The notes: generated by a model from the sequence alone, not told the origin. Positions 38,178 to 47,377 are shown, numbered from the stretch's first letter. The stretch is 64,000 bases of DNA from Candidatus Azophilus lithoversatilis (GCA_028278675.1 JAQAJJ010000002.1:1-64000), one strand, 5' to 3'. Translations and numbers: made by a program.

Positions 38178-39449
38178 GTGGGGACACTGAGAGTCTGGTG
38201 GGCAATCCCGGCGCTCGTGCTATCGGCTGCGGCATGGGCGCAGACGGTCATTCACGCGGGCAAGATGGTGGATGCGGCCAGCGGCGAGGTGCGGGAAGCC
38301 GTCACCGTCATCGTGGACGGCGAGCGGGTCAAGGCGGTTGAGGCCGGCTACCGGGGCCGGGCGGACATCGACCTTAAGGATGCCTTTGTGATGCCGGGCT
38401 GGATCGACATGCACGTGCACATTGCCAGCCAGCGCAGCCGCAAGTCATTCGTCGATCGCTTCACCTTGGAGCCGGCCGACCAGGCGCTGCGCGCCGTGCC
38501 CTACGCGGAACGCACGCTGATGGCCGGCTTCACCACCGTTCGGGACACGGGCACGTCGCACGGGCTCGCGCAGTCCATCCGCCGTGCGGTGGCGGATGGC
38601 CACATCGTCGGGCCGCGCATCTTCACGTCTGGCAAGAGCATCGCCACCACCGGTGGCCATGCCGACCCCACCAACGGGGTCAACAAGGAGTTGCGCGGCG
38701 ACCCCGGCCCGGCGGACGGCGTGGTCAACGGCGAGGTGGATGCCTACAAGGCGGTTCGCGCCCGTTACAAGGAGGGTGCGGACCTCATCAAGATCACGGC
38801 CACGGGCGGTGTGCTGAGCGAAGCCAAAAGCGGGCAGAACCCGCAGTTCGCGGAGCAGGAGATCGCCGCCATCGTCGCGGCAGCCAAGGACTACGGTCTC
38901 CGGGTCGCCGCCCATGCCCACGGCACCGAGGGCATGCGGCGCGCCGTCGCCGCGGGCGTGGATTCCATTGAGCACGGCACCTACATGTCCGACGAAGTCA
39001 TGGCGCTGATGAAGGAGAATGGCACCTGGTACGTGCCGACCATCGTGGCGGGAATGTTCGTAGCGGATAAGGCGCAAGTGGACGGCTATTTCTCGGAGGT
39101 GGTGCGTCCGAAGGCGGCGGCCATCGGCCCGCTGATCGCTGACACCTTCAGCCGCGCCTACCGGGCTGGCGTGAAGATCGCCTTCGGCACTGATACCGGC
39201 GTCTCCCCCCACGGCGAGAACTGGAAGGAATTCGTTTACATGGTGGAAGGCGGCATGCCAGCCATCGAGGCCATCCTGAGCGCGACCCGAAGTGCCGCAC
39301 AGTTGCTGGACCAGTGGGATAGCTTGGGCTCGATTGAGGCGGGCAAGCTGGCGGACATCATCGCGATGCCAGACGATCCCCGGGAGGACGTGCAGGCATT
39401 CGGGCAGGTACACTTCGTGATGAAGGGCGGTAAGGTTTACAAGCAGTGA
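38178..39449 (+). CDS. exported amidohydrolase (imidazolonepropionase/Xaa-Pro dipeptidase-like)
   Basis: A 423-residue exported metal-dependent hydrolase with a signal peptide (about residues 1-23, ending AAAWAQ). The binuclear-metal set is complete: HxH in [10 protein letters not shown], the bridging Lys in [11 protein letters not shown], His in [10 protein letters not shown] and SIEHGTYM, and Asp in [10 protein letters not shown]. Close relatives hydrolyse acyl-proline or other N-acyl amino acids, but the substrate cannot be set here. I use GTG 38178 because GGAGG (38166-38170) is seven bases ahead; TTG 38175 directly before it is the alternative. A small MAPEG gene follows after 21 bases. 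Confidence 0.88.
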   Translation: MGTLRVWWAIPALVLSAAAWAQTVIHAGKMVDAASGEVREAVTVIVDGERVKAVEAGYRGRADIDLKDAFVMPGWIDMHVHIASQRSRKSFVDRFTLEPADQALRAVPYAERTLMAGFTTVRDTGTSHGLAQSIRRAVADGHIVGPRIFTSGKSIATTGGHADPTNGVNKELRGDPGPADGVVNGEVDAYKAVRARYKEGADLIKITATGGVLSEAKSGQNPQFAEQEIAAIVAAAKDYGLRVAAHAHGTEGMRRAVAAGVDSIEHGTYMSDEVMALMKENGTWYVPTIVAGMFVADKAQVDGYFSEVVRPKAAAIGPLIADTFSRAYRAGVKIAFGTDTGVSPHGENWKEFVYMVEGGMPAIEAILSATRSAAQLLDQWDSLGSIEAGKLADIIAMPDDPREDVQAFGQVHFVMKGGKVYKQ

Positions 39450-39470
39450 AGTTGGGCAGCGGCGGCAGCG

Positions 39471-39863
39471 ATGGGTGATTACGTCTATCCGGGGATTCTC
39501 AGCAGCCTTGCGCTGCTCGTTTACTACTTCACCATGCTCAAGTCGGGCATGGCCCGCCGCCGCTTCGAGATCGCGGCGCCCTCCCACGATGGCCCGGAAG
39601 AATACGTTCGCCATGTGCGGGCGCACGAGAACACGATGGAGCACCTGGTGATGTTCCTGCCGGGGCTGTGGCTGTTCGCGGTGGCGGTGGATCCGATCTG
39701 GGCAGCGGGCATCGGCGCGATCTGGCCGGTTGGCCGCCTGATGTATGCCTTGGGCTACTACAAGGCGCCGGAGAAGCGCAGCATCGGCCTCATCATCAGC
39801 ATGCCGCCGATCTACATTTTCATCCTGGGCTCGCTGATCGGTTTCGTGGTCAAGGCTACCTAA
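39471..39863 (+). CDS. MAPEG-family membrane protein
   Basis: A 130-residue protein with four helices of the MAPEG family (eicosanoid and glutathione-metabolism membrane proteins). Typical features are RRRFEIAAP, the charged RAHENTMEHLVMFLPGLWLF region in helix two, and GRLMYALGYYKAPEKRS. In bacteria these are often small glutathione transferases or peroxidases. It follows the amidohydrolase and ends 3 bases before the end of a convergent monooxygenase gene. Confidence 0.85.
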   Translation: MGDYVYPGILSSLALLVYYFTMLKSGMARRRFEIAAPSHDGPEEYVRHVRAHENTMEHLVMFLPGLWLFAVAVDPIWAAGIGAIWPVGRLMYALGYYKAPEKRSIGLIISMPPIYIFILGSLIGFVVKAT

Positions 39864-39866
39864 GCC

Positions 39867-41090
39867 TTACGACCAAGGGCGCAGCGCTCGCCAGTCATCG
39901 TCCGTGCCCTCGGCCGCGGCGTCGGCATCGTAGCTGTACAGCCAGTGTTGCTGGGGGGAGAAACCGCCGTCGAGCTTCTCGTCGTTGTGCCGGAAACGTT
40001 CATTGCGCCGGGCAACGGCCTCGGGATCCGCAAGGTGGTACCAGCCCTCGGCGTTGCGCGACTGCTGCACGATCAGGTGCGCGCGATCCATGCGCAAGGT
40101 CTGGTAGCGCGCAAGGTCAGCCTCCACAACGCCCGTGGAACCCGCGAGAATGCGTGCCAGCACCCAAGCATCCTCAAGCGACTGAACCGCGCCTTGGGCA
40201 TGGTAGGGCAGCATCGCGTGGGCGGCGTCGCCGAGCAGCCCGATGCGTCCCGCCACCCACTCGCGCAGCGGATTGCGGTCATGGAGCGCGGTGACGAAGG
40301 TCTCACCGGTGGCCTCGATGATGCGCTTGGGCCGGTCGTACCATCCATCGAACGCGGCGGTCACCTCCTCGGCGCTCGCCGTCTGCGACCAGGACTCCCG
40401 CTTGTGATCATCGGTTTGGCCGAGCGCCAGCCAATTGAGCCGGGCGCCGCCGGAGACCCAGTAGTAAACGAAGGAGAGGCGCGGGCCCATGTCCACATGG
40501 GCCGACATAGGAATGCCGAGATCGGCGACTTTGCGACGCTCCACCACGCCGCGCCAAGTGACGTAGCCGGAGGCCCGCGGCGGGTCCGGCGAAAAAATCT
40601 GCTCACGCACGAGGGAATGGATGCCATCGGCACCGACCAGCACATCGCCGGTCACCCGCTCACCGGATTCGCAATCAGCCCAGGCTTGCCTGGCGTCCTG
40701 CCCGACAGCGACGACCTTGGTGTTCAACTGAAGCCGCGACGGGTCCAGCCCGCCGGTCAGCGCGGCGATCAGATCGGCCCGGTGGGCGTGATAGTAGGCG
40801 TAGCCATAGGCCTGGCGCACCCGCGGCATCAACGGCGTGCGCAATATGGTTTCGCCGGTATCCCACACGCTGTACTTGTGGAAGTCCGGCTCCGTGCAGA
40901 ACGCGGCGAGCGCATCGCCAAGGCCGAGGGTTTCGAGCACGCGCACCCCGTTGGGGCTGAGCTGAATGCCGGCACCCACTTCGGCGAAGGCGGGCGCCTG
41001 CTCAAGCAGCACGTAATCGACGTCGAGCTTGGCCAACGCCAGCGCCAGCGCACTGCCGCCGATGCCCGCGCCCACGATGATGACCTTCAC
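39867..41090 (-). CDS. FAD-dependent monooxygenase, salicylate hydroxylase-like
   Basis: A 407-residue class A flavoprotein monooxygenase. The N-terminal FAD site is MKVIIVGAGIGGSALALALA, the middle motif reads DVLVGADGIHSLVR (about 155), and the third is RIGLLGDAAHAMLPYHAQGA with SLEDAWVLAR. This order is the family pattern for aromatic hydroxylases such as salicylate or 6-hydroxynicotinate monooxygenase. The substrate is not evident. It is divergent from the esterase, 146 bases away, and not clearly linked to a pathway. Confidence 0.88.
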   Translation of the reverse strand: MKVIIVGAGIGGSALALALAKLDVDYVLLEQAPAFAEVGAGIQLSPNGVRVLETLGLGDALAAFCTEPDFHKYSVWDTGETILRTPLMPRVRQAYGYAYYHAHRADLIAALTGGLDPSRLQLNTKVVAVGQDARQAWADCESGERVTGDVLVGADGIHSLVREQIFSPDPPRASGYVTWRGVVERRKVADLGIPMSAHVDMGPRLSFVYYWVSGGARLNWLALGQTDDHKRESWSQTASAEEVTAAFDGWYDRPKRIIEATGETFVTALHDRNPLREWVAGRIGLLGDAAHAMLPYHAQGAVQSLEDAWVLARILAGSTGVVEADLARYQTLRMDRAHLIVQQSRNAEGWYHLADPEAVARRNERFRHNDEKLDGGFSPQQHWLYSYDADAAAEGTDDDWRALRPWS

Positions 41091-41236
41091 GCCGCTCGCC
41101 TCCCCACTGATTTGCTGGATAATTGTGGTTCAACCCGGAGCAAAACAATAGAGGCGGGCTTCCTCGAACTGAGGACATCTTGCCGTCGCGCTGAATCCGG
41201 GGAGTGCCATGAACTGCCGCGGCAAAGGATGCGCCA

Positions 41237-42142
41237 ATGCCAGACAACCCATGGGCCAACGGCCACAACATGGAAACCCTGCGCCAGGTCGCTGCGGGGA
41301 TTGTGCCGGAGGTGAGCGGCTTCCGGGCCGTTGCCGCGGATGCCGGCGGCGTTCCCGCCGAATGGGTCATCGCTGATGAAGCGAGGAGCTACCGGGCGGT
41401 GGTCCTCTACTTCCACGGCGGTGCCTACCTGTGCGGCCACCCGGAGCAGTACCGCAACATGACGGTTTGGCTGTCCCGATTAGCGAATGCGGGGGTCTTC
41501 TCGGTCGATTACCGCCTGGCACCCGAACATCCCTTTCCGGCAGCGTTTGACGATGCGATGTCCGCCTACCGCTGGATGCTCGAAATCGTCGGCGCCAAAC
41601 CCGACCGCCTGTTCGTCGCGGGCGATTCCGCGGGTGCCGGGCTCGCCGTCTCGCTCACCGCCGATGCCATCGCTGCCGGCCTACCAAGCCCCGCTGGCGT
41701 CATCGGCAATTCACCCTACGCGGACCTGTCGCTCGCCAGCCCGTCCCTGGACGATCCGTTGCGCAACCAGGAGGAGCCCAACAAGACGACCATCGAGTGG
41801 CTGGCGCACACCTACTTGACGGCCGGCAATCCGCCCGCTGACGCAAGGGATCCACGGCACTCCCCGGTGTACCGCGACCTGACCGGCTTGCCGCCGCTGT
41901 TGATTCAAACCGGCGGCTTGGACAACCTGCAGGACGATGGCGCACGGCTCGCGGAACAGGCGCGGCGGTGCGGCGTCGAGGTTACCTACCGCGCCTATCC
42001 GGATTCACCGCACATTTGGCCGGTGTTCTTTCCTGCGGACAAGAATCCGGCAGCCCGCCGGGCGATTGAGGAGATGGCGGCGTTCATTGGCCGGTGTTTC
42101 GGAACGGCGGCTGATCCCGCTCCTCCGAAGGGCCTTGCATAG
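41237..42142 (+). CDS. alpha/beta hydrolase, hormone-sensitive lipase family
   Basis: A 301-residue esterase of the HSL family. The oxyanion-hole motif is YFHGGAYLCG (about residue 58), the nucleophile Ser is in VAGDSAGAGLAVS (about 133), and the other triad members are Asp in IQTGGLDNLQDD and His in PDSPHIWPVFF. There is no signal peptide, so it should be cytoplasmic and act on short-chain or lactone esters. It stands between two divergent/convergent neighbours with no operon partner. Confidence 0.88.
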   Translation: MPDNPWANGHNMETLRQVAAGIVPEVSGFRAVAADAGGVPAEWVIADEARSYRAVVLYFHGGAYLCGHPEQYRNMTVWLSRLANAGVFSVDYRLAPEHPFPAAFDDAMSAYRWMLEIVGAKPDRLFVAGDSAGAGLAVSLTADAIAAGLPSPAGVIGNSPYADLSLASPSLDDPLRNQEEPNKTTIEWLAHTYLTAGNPPADARDPRHSPVYRDLTGLPPLLIQTGGLDNLQDDGARLAEQARRCGVEVTYRAYPDSPHIWPVFFPADKNPAARRAIEEMAAFIGRCFGTAADPAPPKGLA

Positions 42143-42171
42143 CGCCCCAAGCGATTGTCCGCGGGCTTCGG

Positions 42172-42185
42172 CCCCGGAGCCGGGG
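42172..42185. terminator. hairpin between esterase and vapC
   Basis: CCCCGG-ag-CCGGGG, a six-base perfect stem with CTTC/GAAG flanks, 29 bases after the esterase stop and before the convergent vapC. The two-base loop is tight, so a looser fold is likely. Confidence 0.4.
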
Positions 42186-42308
42186 AAGGCCTCGAACAAA
42201 GGTCGGCTTGACGGCATCTTTTCCTGGAAGGGCGGGAGACCACGATCCAGTCGATCCCGTTTGGGCCAGCCGGAGTTTTGCGCCAGTGAAACCTCGAACC
42301 AGAGAGGA

Positions 42309-42713
42309 TCACGATGCCAACCAGTTCTCGACCTTAAGGCCCGGCACCCGACCGAATTCGCCAGTATTTGCTGTCACGGCGACGAGGCCTTCGGCCAGGC
42401 AGTGGGCGGCGATCAACATGTCATTCGGCCCGATGGTCTTCCCCGCAGTGTCAAGATGGGTGCGTATTTCCGCGTAGCGCTGATCAGCGGGGGGTTTTAG
42501 CGGGAGTATCTCCAAGGCGGAGAGTATGGCGTTGAGGTTGTCTCTCAGCGCCACGGATTCACTTTTCTCCACGCCGAATTTCAATTCAGCAGCGACGATG
42601 ATGCTGGTACACGCGGCGTTGTCGCCGACGCGTTCAAGGTGTGACCGAATGCGTCCCTGGGGGTGCCTCATCAGGTCAGACAGGATGTTGGTGTCGAGCA
42701 AGTGGCTACGCAT
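42309..42713 (-). CDS. vapC: VapC toxin, PIN-domain ribonuclease
   Basis: VapC, 134 residues, a PIN ribonuclease toxin. The acidic active-site residues are visible: Asp in HLLDTNILSDLMRHP, Glu in IVAAELKFGVEKS, Asp in IGPNDMLIAAHCLA and Asn/Glu in TANTGEFGRV. It starts 8 bases inside the end of the vapB antitoxin gene, the standard toxin-antitoxin arrangement. All residues needed for activity appear intact. Confidence 0.93.
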   Translation of the reverse strand: MRSHLLDTNILSDLMRHPQGRIRSHLERVGDNAACTSIIVAAELKFGVEKSESVALRDNLNAILSALEILPLKPPADQRYAEIRTHLDTAGKTIGPNDMLIAAHCLAEGLVAVTANTGEFGRVPGLKVENWLAS

Positions 42714-42957
42714 CGGGGAGCAGGCTCACGTCATCAAGCGCTCCGAGGCCACTGTCGACGTCAGGAAACTCGTCCTTGACCGGCTTCAGTCTGGACAAAA
42801 CCTCCAGCAACCCCGTTTTTTGGATGGGCTCCACGATCAGCCTGTTGCCTTCCTTGCGGATAATCGCGTCATCACCCTCGATCTCGAACTCCCTCGGTAT
42901 CCGGATCGCTCGATTTCGCCCGTTGCGGAAGAGCCTCACATGTCGCTCTGCAGCCAT
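42706..42957 (-). CDS. vapB: VapB antitoxin, AbrB-fold
   Basis: VapB, 83 residues, binds DNA with an N-terminal swapped-hairpin (AbrB) fold (VRLFRNGRNRAIRIPREFEI) and neutralises VapC with its C-terminal tail. It begins 21 bases after a pair of GCATATGCC palindromes that are probably its operator. It overlaps vapC by 8 bases. Confidence 0.92.
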   Translation of the reverse strand: MAAERHVRLFRNGRNRAIRIPREFEIEGDDAIIRKEGNRLIVEPIQKTGLLEVLSRLKPVKDEFPDVDSGLGALDDVSLLPDA

Positions 42958-42977
42958 GTCCCTAAGGTTCCATTGTC

Positions 42978-42999
42978 GGCATATGCCGAAGCATATGCC
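42978..42999. promoter_or_regulatory. double palindromic operator of vapBC
   Basis: GGCATATGCC (42978-42987) and GCATATGCC (42991-42999) follow each other with a three-base gap, 21 bases before vapB. Each is centred on CATATG. Autorepression by VapB-VapC at such sites is usual in the family; binding here is inferred. Confidence 0.65.
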
Positions 43000-43147
43000 A
43001 AGTTGTTCGAGTGGACAAGCCTCGAATGCGGCATCTGCCCCCCGTTGACGGCTTCAAGCGCGTCCCTGTAAGTTCAACAACATTCGTCGACAAGGCTCTA
43101 CTAGCCGCGTCGCCGGTTCAATTCAATATGCAAAGGAGTCCATCTTC

Positions 43148-43978
43148 ATGAAACCCGTGGTTCTCGTCCTAGCCTTGGCAACCACCGCCTGCGGTGCGGA
43201 AAACACACCCGGCACCAGCGCATCGGCCGAAGCAATCCCCGAACCTGCGGAACCAGCAAGCGCCGAGCTATGCACCGACATGGGGCCGCAGACACCCCGT
43301 GACATCGGCAGCGCGTTGGGCCTGAACACCGAAGCGTTCCCGTTGGCGCCACCGGCCAGCGAGATGAATCTGTGCAACATCCACACGCACACCAACGCCG
43401 AACACAAAGGGCCGGGATTCAGCCTCTTCGTCAGCGACGCCGATGACGGCGGCTTCGCCTGCAACGAGACGCCTGACCTCAGCGAGGCCGAGCTTGCGCC
43501 GGCACCGGGCGCCTACCAGGGCGTGAAGCCCGGCGACACCATCGAGGTGCATTGGGTGCACACTTCCTGCGACGCAACGCCGGGCGAAGGGCTCGGCGCC
43601 TGCGTCCCGGAGGCCTGCAGCGACCCGCTCCTGCGCGTGGAAGCGCAAGCGTTCCTCGTCGTCAACGACCCCGAAGCCGCCGACTTCACCACCATGACTT
43701 ACGACGGGAATGGGATTGACGGCCTGCGCCAAGCGAAATCGATCCCATCGGAAACCGGCGAACCCGTCCTGTTCCGAGGCTCGACCACGGGTCCGTCATA
43801 CGATCAAAGCAACTGCTCCCCCGCCCGCGTGACCTGGAACGTGCGGCCGCAGTGCGCCAAACTCGACATCAACTCGCTGCACCGCTGGGCCGAGCAAGGG
43901 AACGTTTTCAACGAGACGCACTCGCATGGGGTTCGGCAATTGGTGACGGCGGCGGAGTTGTTGTCGCCTATTGAGTGA
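43148..43978 (+). CDS. delta-class carbonic anhydrase-like lipoprotein
   Basis: A 276-residue lipoprotein (lipobox Cys15 in LATTACGAE) with the delta-carbonic anhydrase pattern: CNIHTHTNAEHKGPGF (residues 76-91) and VHWVHTSCD (134-142), which supply the zinc-binding histidines. The enzyme would interconvert CO2 and bicarbonate in the periplasm. The fold was first described in diatoms and dinoflagellates; bacterial members exist but are uncommon. Six or more cysteines (Cys42, 76, 104, 141 and others) fit an exported protein with disulfides. It has no obvious partner, lying between vapBC and a DUF3883 gene. Confidence 0.75.
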   Translation: MKPVVLVLALATTACGAENTPGTSASAEAIPEPAEPASAELCTDMGPQTPRDIGSALGLNTEAFPLAPPASEMNLCNIHTHTNAEHKGPGFSLFVSDADDGGFACNETPDLSEAELAPAPGAYQGVKPGDTIEVHWVHTSCDATPGEGLGACVPEACSDPLLRVEAQAFLVVNDPEAADFTTMTYDGNGIDGLRQAKSIPSETGEPVLFRGSTTGPSYDQSNCSPARVTWNVRPQCAKLDINSLHRWAEQGNVFNETHSHGVRQLVTAAELLSPIE

Positions 43979-44068
43979 AGGTTTCTTGATGACCAAACTC
44001 GTTGAGAAACAGTCAGAGGAATCGGGACGAAGTCTATTCTTCGTAAGAGAGGTTGTGCGCTTCACCTT

Positions 44069-45388
44069 ATGACTCTACTGCACTACGAAGCCACATTTTC
44101 CGCGCTCAACCTGCACAGTGCCAGGGCTCATTCGAGCCCTCATAAGGTCGCCATGCTGTTAGCAGTGATGGATTTGATCGAGAACAACGACCTTAAGGAC
44201 AACAGAATCGAGTTTTCCGAGTCTCTGACAAAAGCGTTTGCGATACGCTTCAGAGAACTAGAAGAGCAGGGCGACAGTGCGAGACCAATCTACCCATACT
44301 TTCATCTACGCAGCGAAGGCTTTTGGCACCATCGGCTCAAGCCCGGACAGAGCGAGCCATACCACCGGCTGACTACCGTCACCAGCCGCAGCCAAGTCGA
44401 GCGGCACATTGCCTATGCGTACTTGGATGACGAATTGTTCGAACTCTTGGGCAACCGTACGGTGCGCGAGCTGTTGCGGGCCGCTCTTCTGGAAAACATG
44501 ACAATCACGCCCGAAGAGCGGCGAGCGCGGCTGCAAGTTAACGGCTGGGACTGGCTTGAGTGTGAAGCATGTGTTCAGGACTACTTCGATATGCTCGGCA
44601 AGGAAATGCGGGGCGAAGACTACAATAAGAAGAGACACCGCCAGGCGCTGATCGAGAAACTGCGTGGTCGGTCCGAAAGTGCCGTGGAATATAAGCACCA
44701 AAACGTCAGCGCCATCTTGATCCAACTGGGCTTTCCTTACATTTCCGGCTACAAGCCGCGAATCAACTATCAGACCCAGTTGCGAAAGACAGTGCTTGCG
44801 CATCTCGCGAGACAGCAACATGACTTGGAGCGCGTCAATACCGTGCGTGATGTTGACCGCGCCCCCTATGCCGTGAATTGGGATAGAGTGCTTGATCCAG
44901 AGCTGCCGGAGCGCATACCGGCGATAACGCCGCCGGAACGCAAGTACTTGGCGCGCCACGTCAACTACTCCCAACGGGAGGCTGAGAATCGAGGCCTCGG
45001 GGAGTCTGGCGAACGGTTCGTCTTGGACTTCGAGCGATTTCACTTAACTCAGGCCGGACGAGAAGACTTGGCGAAAGAGGTCGAGTGGAGCAGCAAGGAT
45101 CAAGGCGATGGCCTCGGCGATGACGTGCGCTCCTTTCCAATTGGAAGTGATGGCGTAGCGAGGGAGGATGAGATGTTCATAGAGGTCAAGACCACCAACA
45201 GCGGCAAGTACCAACCCTTCTATATCACCCAGAACGAGGTAGAGTTTTCAAGGGAGTTTGAGCGTCAGTACAGCCTTTATCGCGTTTATGATTTTGGGAA
45301 GCGGGGACGCCGCCTGTATCGAATGCCGGGCATGGTGGAGGACCATGCGAGGTTGAATCCGGTGCTTTACCGGGCGGGATTCGGATAG
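44069..45388 (+). CDS. DUF3883 (NOV_C) restriction-nuclease-like protein
   Basis: A 439-residue protein. The N-terminal part (HSSPHKVAMLLAVMDLIE) resembles the head domain of ScoMcrA-type HNH enzymes. The middle holds EYKHQNVSAILIQLGFPYIS and GYKPRINYQ, often found in predicted DNA-modification-dependent nucleases. The C-terminal DUF3883 domain runs from GLGESGERFVLDFER (about 312) to FGKRGRRLYRMPG. It has a PD-(D/E)XK-like core whose last strand is MFIEVKTT and the earlier acidic site GDGLGDDVRSF. It probably cuts foreign DNA. Lower GC and lack of a partner gene suggest transfer. Confidence 0.75.
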   Translation: MTLLHYEATFSALNLHSARAHSSPHKVAMLLAVMDLIENNDLKDNRIEFSESLTKAFAIRFRELEEQGDSARPIYPYFHLRSEGFWHHRLKPGQSEPYHRLTTVTSRSQVERHIAYAYLDDELFELLGNRTVRELLRAALLENMTITPEERRARLQVNGWDWLECEACVQDYFDMLGKEMRGEDYNKKRHRQALIEKLRGRSESAVEYKHQNVSAILIQLGFPYISGYKPRINYQTQLRKTVLAHLARQQHDLERVNTVRDVDRAPYAVNWDRVLDPELPERIPAITPPERKYLARHVNYSQREAENRGLGESGERFVLDFERFHLTQAGREDLAKEVEWSSKDQGDGLGDDVRSFPIGSDGVAREDEMFIEVKTTNSGKYQPFYITQNEVEFSREFERQYSLYRVYDFGKRGRRLYRMPGMVEDHARLNPVLYRAGFG

Positions 45389-45506
45389 TTGCCACGTTCC
45401 GCCCGCTGGAGTTTGCTACCCCAGTAGTGGCTTGGTGCCGACGCCGGGTACGGCGCTTTTGCCGATTTGGCGCCACCGTCCCCCGCCAGGACTGAAATAA
45501 CATCAG

Positions 45507-45944
45507 TCATTCTTGTCGCTTACGTGCCACGACTCTATGAAACCCAAGGTTTTCGCCGGCGCTGGATGTTAGATACTCGTCGCCGGAAGCACCGGTTATC
45601 TGATGCCAAAGGAGCCAGAGATCACGACCATCGGGTAGTTCGTCCGCACACTCCACGTCGACACATCTCGGGAGTGACCAGTGATGACGCCACCAGTCCA
45701 CAGTATGAAACGAGCTGAAGTCCGATGGCCACTCTGGAGGCAACTCCTCAATCTCTTGTAGAACGCCCGCGTTCACTATGCCGATCTGACCTCTCGGTGA
45801 TAGGTATTGGCTAATCGCTGGAAGGAACGATGCGTCTGTACCGAAATATTCGAATGCGTCAACCGAGACAATGGCGTCGAAGAACTCGTCGGCAAAAGGT
45901 AGATTTCTAGCGTCGGCTTGAATGGGAAAAACCGTTTCGCTCAT
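45507..45944 (-). pseudogene. 3' fragment of a class I SAM methyltransferase
   Basis: 145 residues from ATG 45944, reading FPIQADARNLPFADEFFDAI and VSVDAFEYFGTD, then YLSPRGQIGIVNAG and VDWWRHHWSL. These are motifs II-IV and the C-terminal end of a small-molecule methyltransferase. The N-terminal third, with the glycine-rich cofactor loop, is missing, so the product could not bind S-adenosylmethionine normally. The missing part would have to lie where an AbiEii fragment now begins, two bases upstream. Confidence 0.7.
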
Positions 45945-45946
45945 GA

Positions 45947-46252
45947 TCAGAGGTCGAGGACTTTTCGCAGTCGTCTGATCACTGCTTTGTGCCTGCGATC
46001 GCTCATCAATTGAATGTTGTGCAGCTTCCATTGAATGGCCGGCCACCGGTCCAGCCCTTCGAACGGTAACGACGACCAATCCGGTTTACCTTGCTTGATA
46101 GACAGGAGAAACCGGCGCTCGGTTCCACCTTGATACGCGCACGGGACTTTTCCACGAGCAACTTGGGCGCATCGCCTTCCACACGTTGGGCTTTTGCGCC
46201 TAGAACACCGCGTTCAATCGCTCCAGCGATTGTGGCAAGTTGGGCGCGGATG
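45947..46252 (-). pseudogene. AbiEii-type nucleotidyltransferase remnant
   Basis: Two pieces of an AbiEii/AbiGii toxin read in different frames. The upstream piece carries DAPKLLVEKSRARIKVEP (core strand of the nucleotidyltransferase); the downstream piece, from about 46105, reads FLLSIKQGKPDWSSLPFEG, then PAIQWKLHNIQLM and a basic helix to TGA 45947. In an intact protein about 150 residues separate these parts, so the gene has both an internal deletion and a frameshift. No AbiEi antitoxin is seen. Confidence 0.7.
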
Positions 46253-46266
46253 TCAACACAGCCGTT

Positions 46267-46821
46267 CTAACCGAATTCAACTTGATCGCTGTCCTTGACG
46301 ACGATGACAGCATCGTCGCTCCCGAGATCATCAAGGACTGCGTTGTGGTAGCGCACAACTTCTGTGGAACTCAGGTCTCCCACGCCAGGCCCTGTGTGAC
46401 AATCGCCAAGCAGGTGGACATTAAACCGACGGAAAACCGCAGATCGCGCCGTCGTGTCGATGCAAAAAGGCGTCATGCAACCAGCCAGCGCTATGGTTTT
46501 GGCATCTCCGTCACGAAGTACCTGCTCCAGACCCGTCTGATAGAAAGAATCGCTTACTTCCTTCTCCAATATCAACTCGCCGCTTCTCGGCGCCAACTCG
46601 GGGACCACCTGCCACCCAGGTGTCTTCGGGTCTAGCGCACCGCCTTCGTCTCCAACGTGCATCACGTAGACAACGTTCGCACCACGACTCCGGGCCCTGT
46701 CCAGCGCCGTGCTCGCATTCGCGATGACGCTCTCCGGCTGACTCACGTCGAACTCGCCTCTCAGCAAACCAATTTGGGCATCGACAATCAGCAAGGTATC
46801 GGCTGTTGACTGTTCAGACAT
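46267..46821 (-). CDS. cysteine hydrolase, isochorismatase family
   Basis: A 184-residue cysteine hydrolase. The catalytic Asp is in LLIVDAQIGLL, the Lys in LILEKEVSDSFYQTGL, and the Cys in IALAGCMTPFCIDTTAR. Family members hydrolyse isochorismate, nicotinamide or related amides; the substrate here is open. It lies 45 bases downstream of an NRPS remnant, so it may have belonged to a siderophore or peptide cluster that is now lost. Confidence 0.85.
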   Translation of the reverse strand: MSEQSTADTLLIVDAQIGLLRGEFDVSQPESVIANASTALDRARSRGANVVYVMHVGDEGGALDPKTPGWQVVPELAPRSGELILEKEVSDSFYQTGLEQVLRDGDAKTIALAGCMTPFCIDTTARSAVFRRFNVHLLGDCHTGPGVGDLSSTEVVRYHNAVLDDLGSDDAVIVVKDSDQVEFG

Positions 46822-46866
46822 CGAAAAACTCCATAAACCATCTAGATACTATCAACTATCGATCTA

Positions 46867-47313
46867 TCACGACTCAGACTCTAGATCATCCAATATTCGT
46901 AGCATCTCTTCATCGGATGAAACTCGCTCGGATATTAGACGGTCCATACCAGCAATCGTCGGCTCCTCGAAAAACGATCTCAGCGGAATATCAACCTGAA
47001 ACTCGTCTTGAATTCTAGCCTTGAGGTTGGTCACCAACAATGAGTGTCCACCCAGGTCATAGAAATCGTCATGTATGCTCATAGCGTCTACCTCAAGCAA
47101 CTCACGCCAGATCTGGGCCAACAGTTGTTCACCCGGAGTAGCCGGGGGTGCGGATTCTTTTTGAATAACTGGACCTTGTTGTTCCGTGGCGAGGATCCCT
47201 AACAAACGGCGATCCGTCTTGCCGCTTGAATTCAGAGGCATCGACTCAAGCTGAATCATCATGCTCGGAATCATGTATTTCGGGATCGATTGCCGCAATT
47301 GGTGGCGTAGCCC
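46867..47313 (-). pseudogene. 3' remnant of a nonribosomal peptide synthetase (A-domain tail and carrier domain)
   Basis: The last part of an NRPS module. It starts abruptly with LRQSIPKYMIPSMMIQLE and the A10 motif PLNSSGKTDRR, followed by a complete carrier domain with DDFYDLGGHSLLVTNLKARI (Ser is the phosphopantetheine site). It ends with a short acidic tail and has no thioesterase. Upstream of about 47313 the frame loses similarity and meets a stop at 47340; only 38 bases further the cytosine methyltransferase gene begins on the other strand. The large upstream part of the synthetase has been removed. Confidence 0.8.
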
Positions 47314-47377
47314 CAGCGGTGAACCCCGGCGGTGAAATCAGTCGACAACCGCCTGCCATTGTGGCACGATCTGTCCC

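Noticed and set aside
46240..46635. Plus-strand frame opposite the isochorismatase-family gene
   Set aside because: It is antisense to a gene with all catalytic residues and has no recognisable motif.
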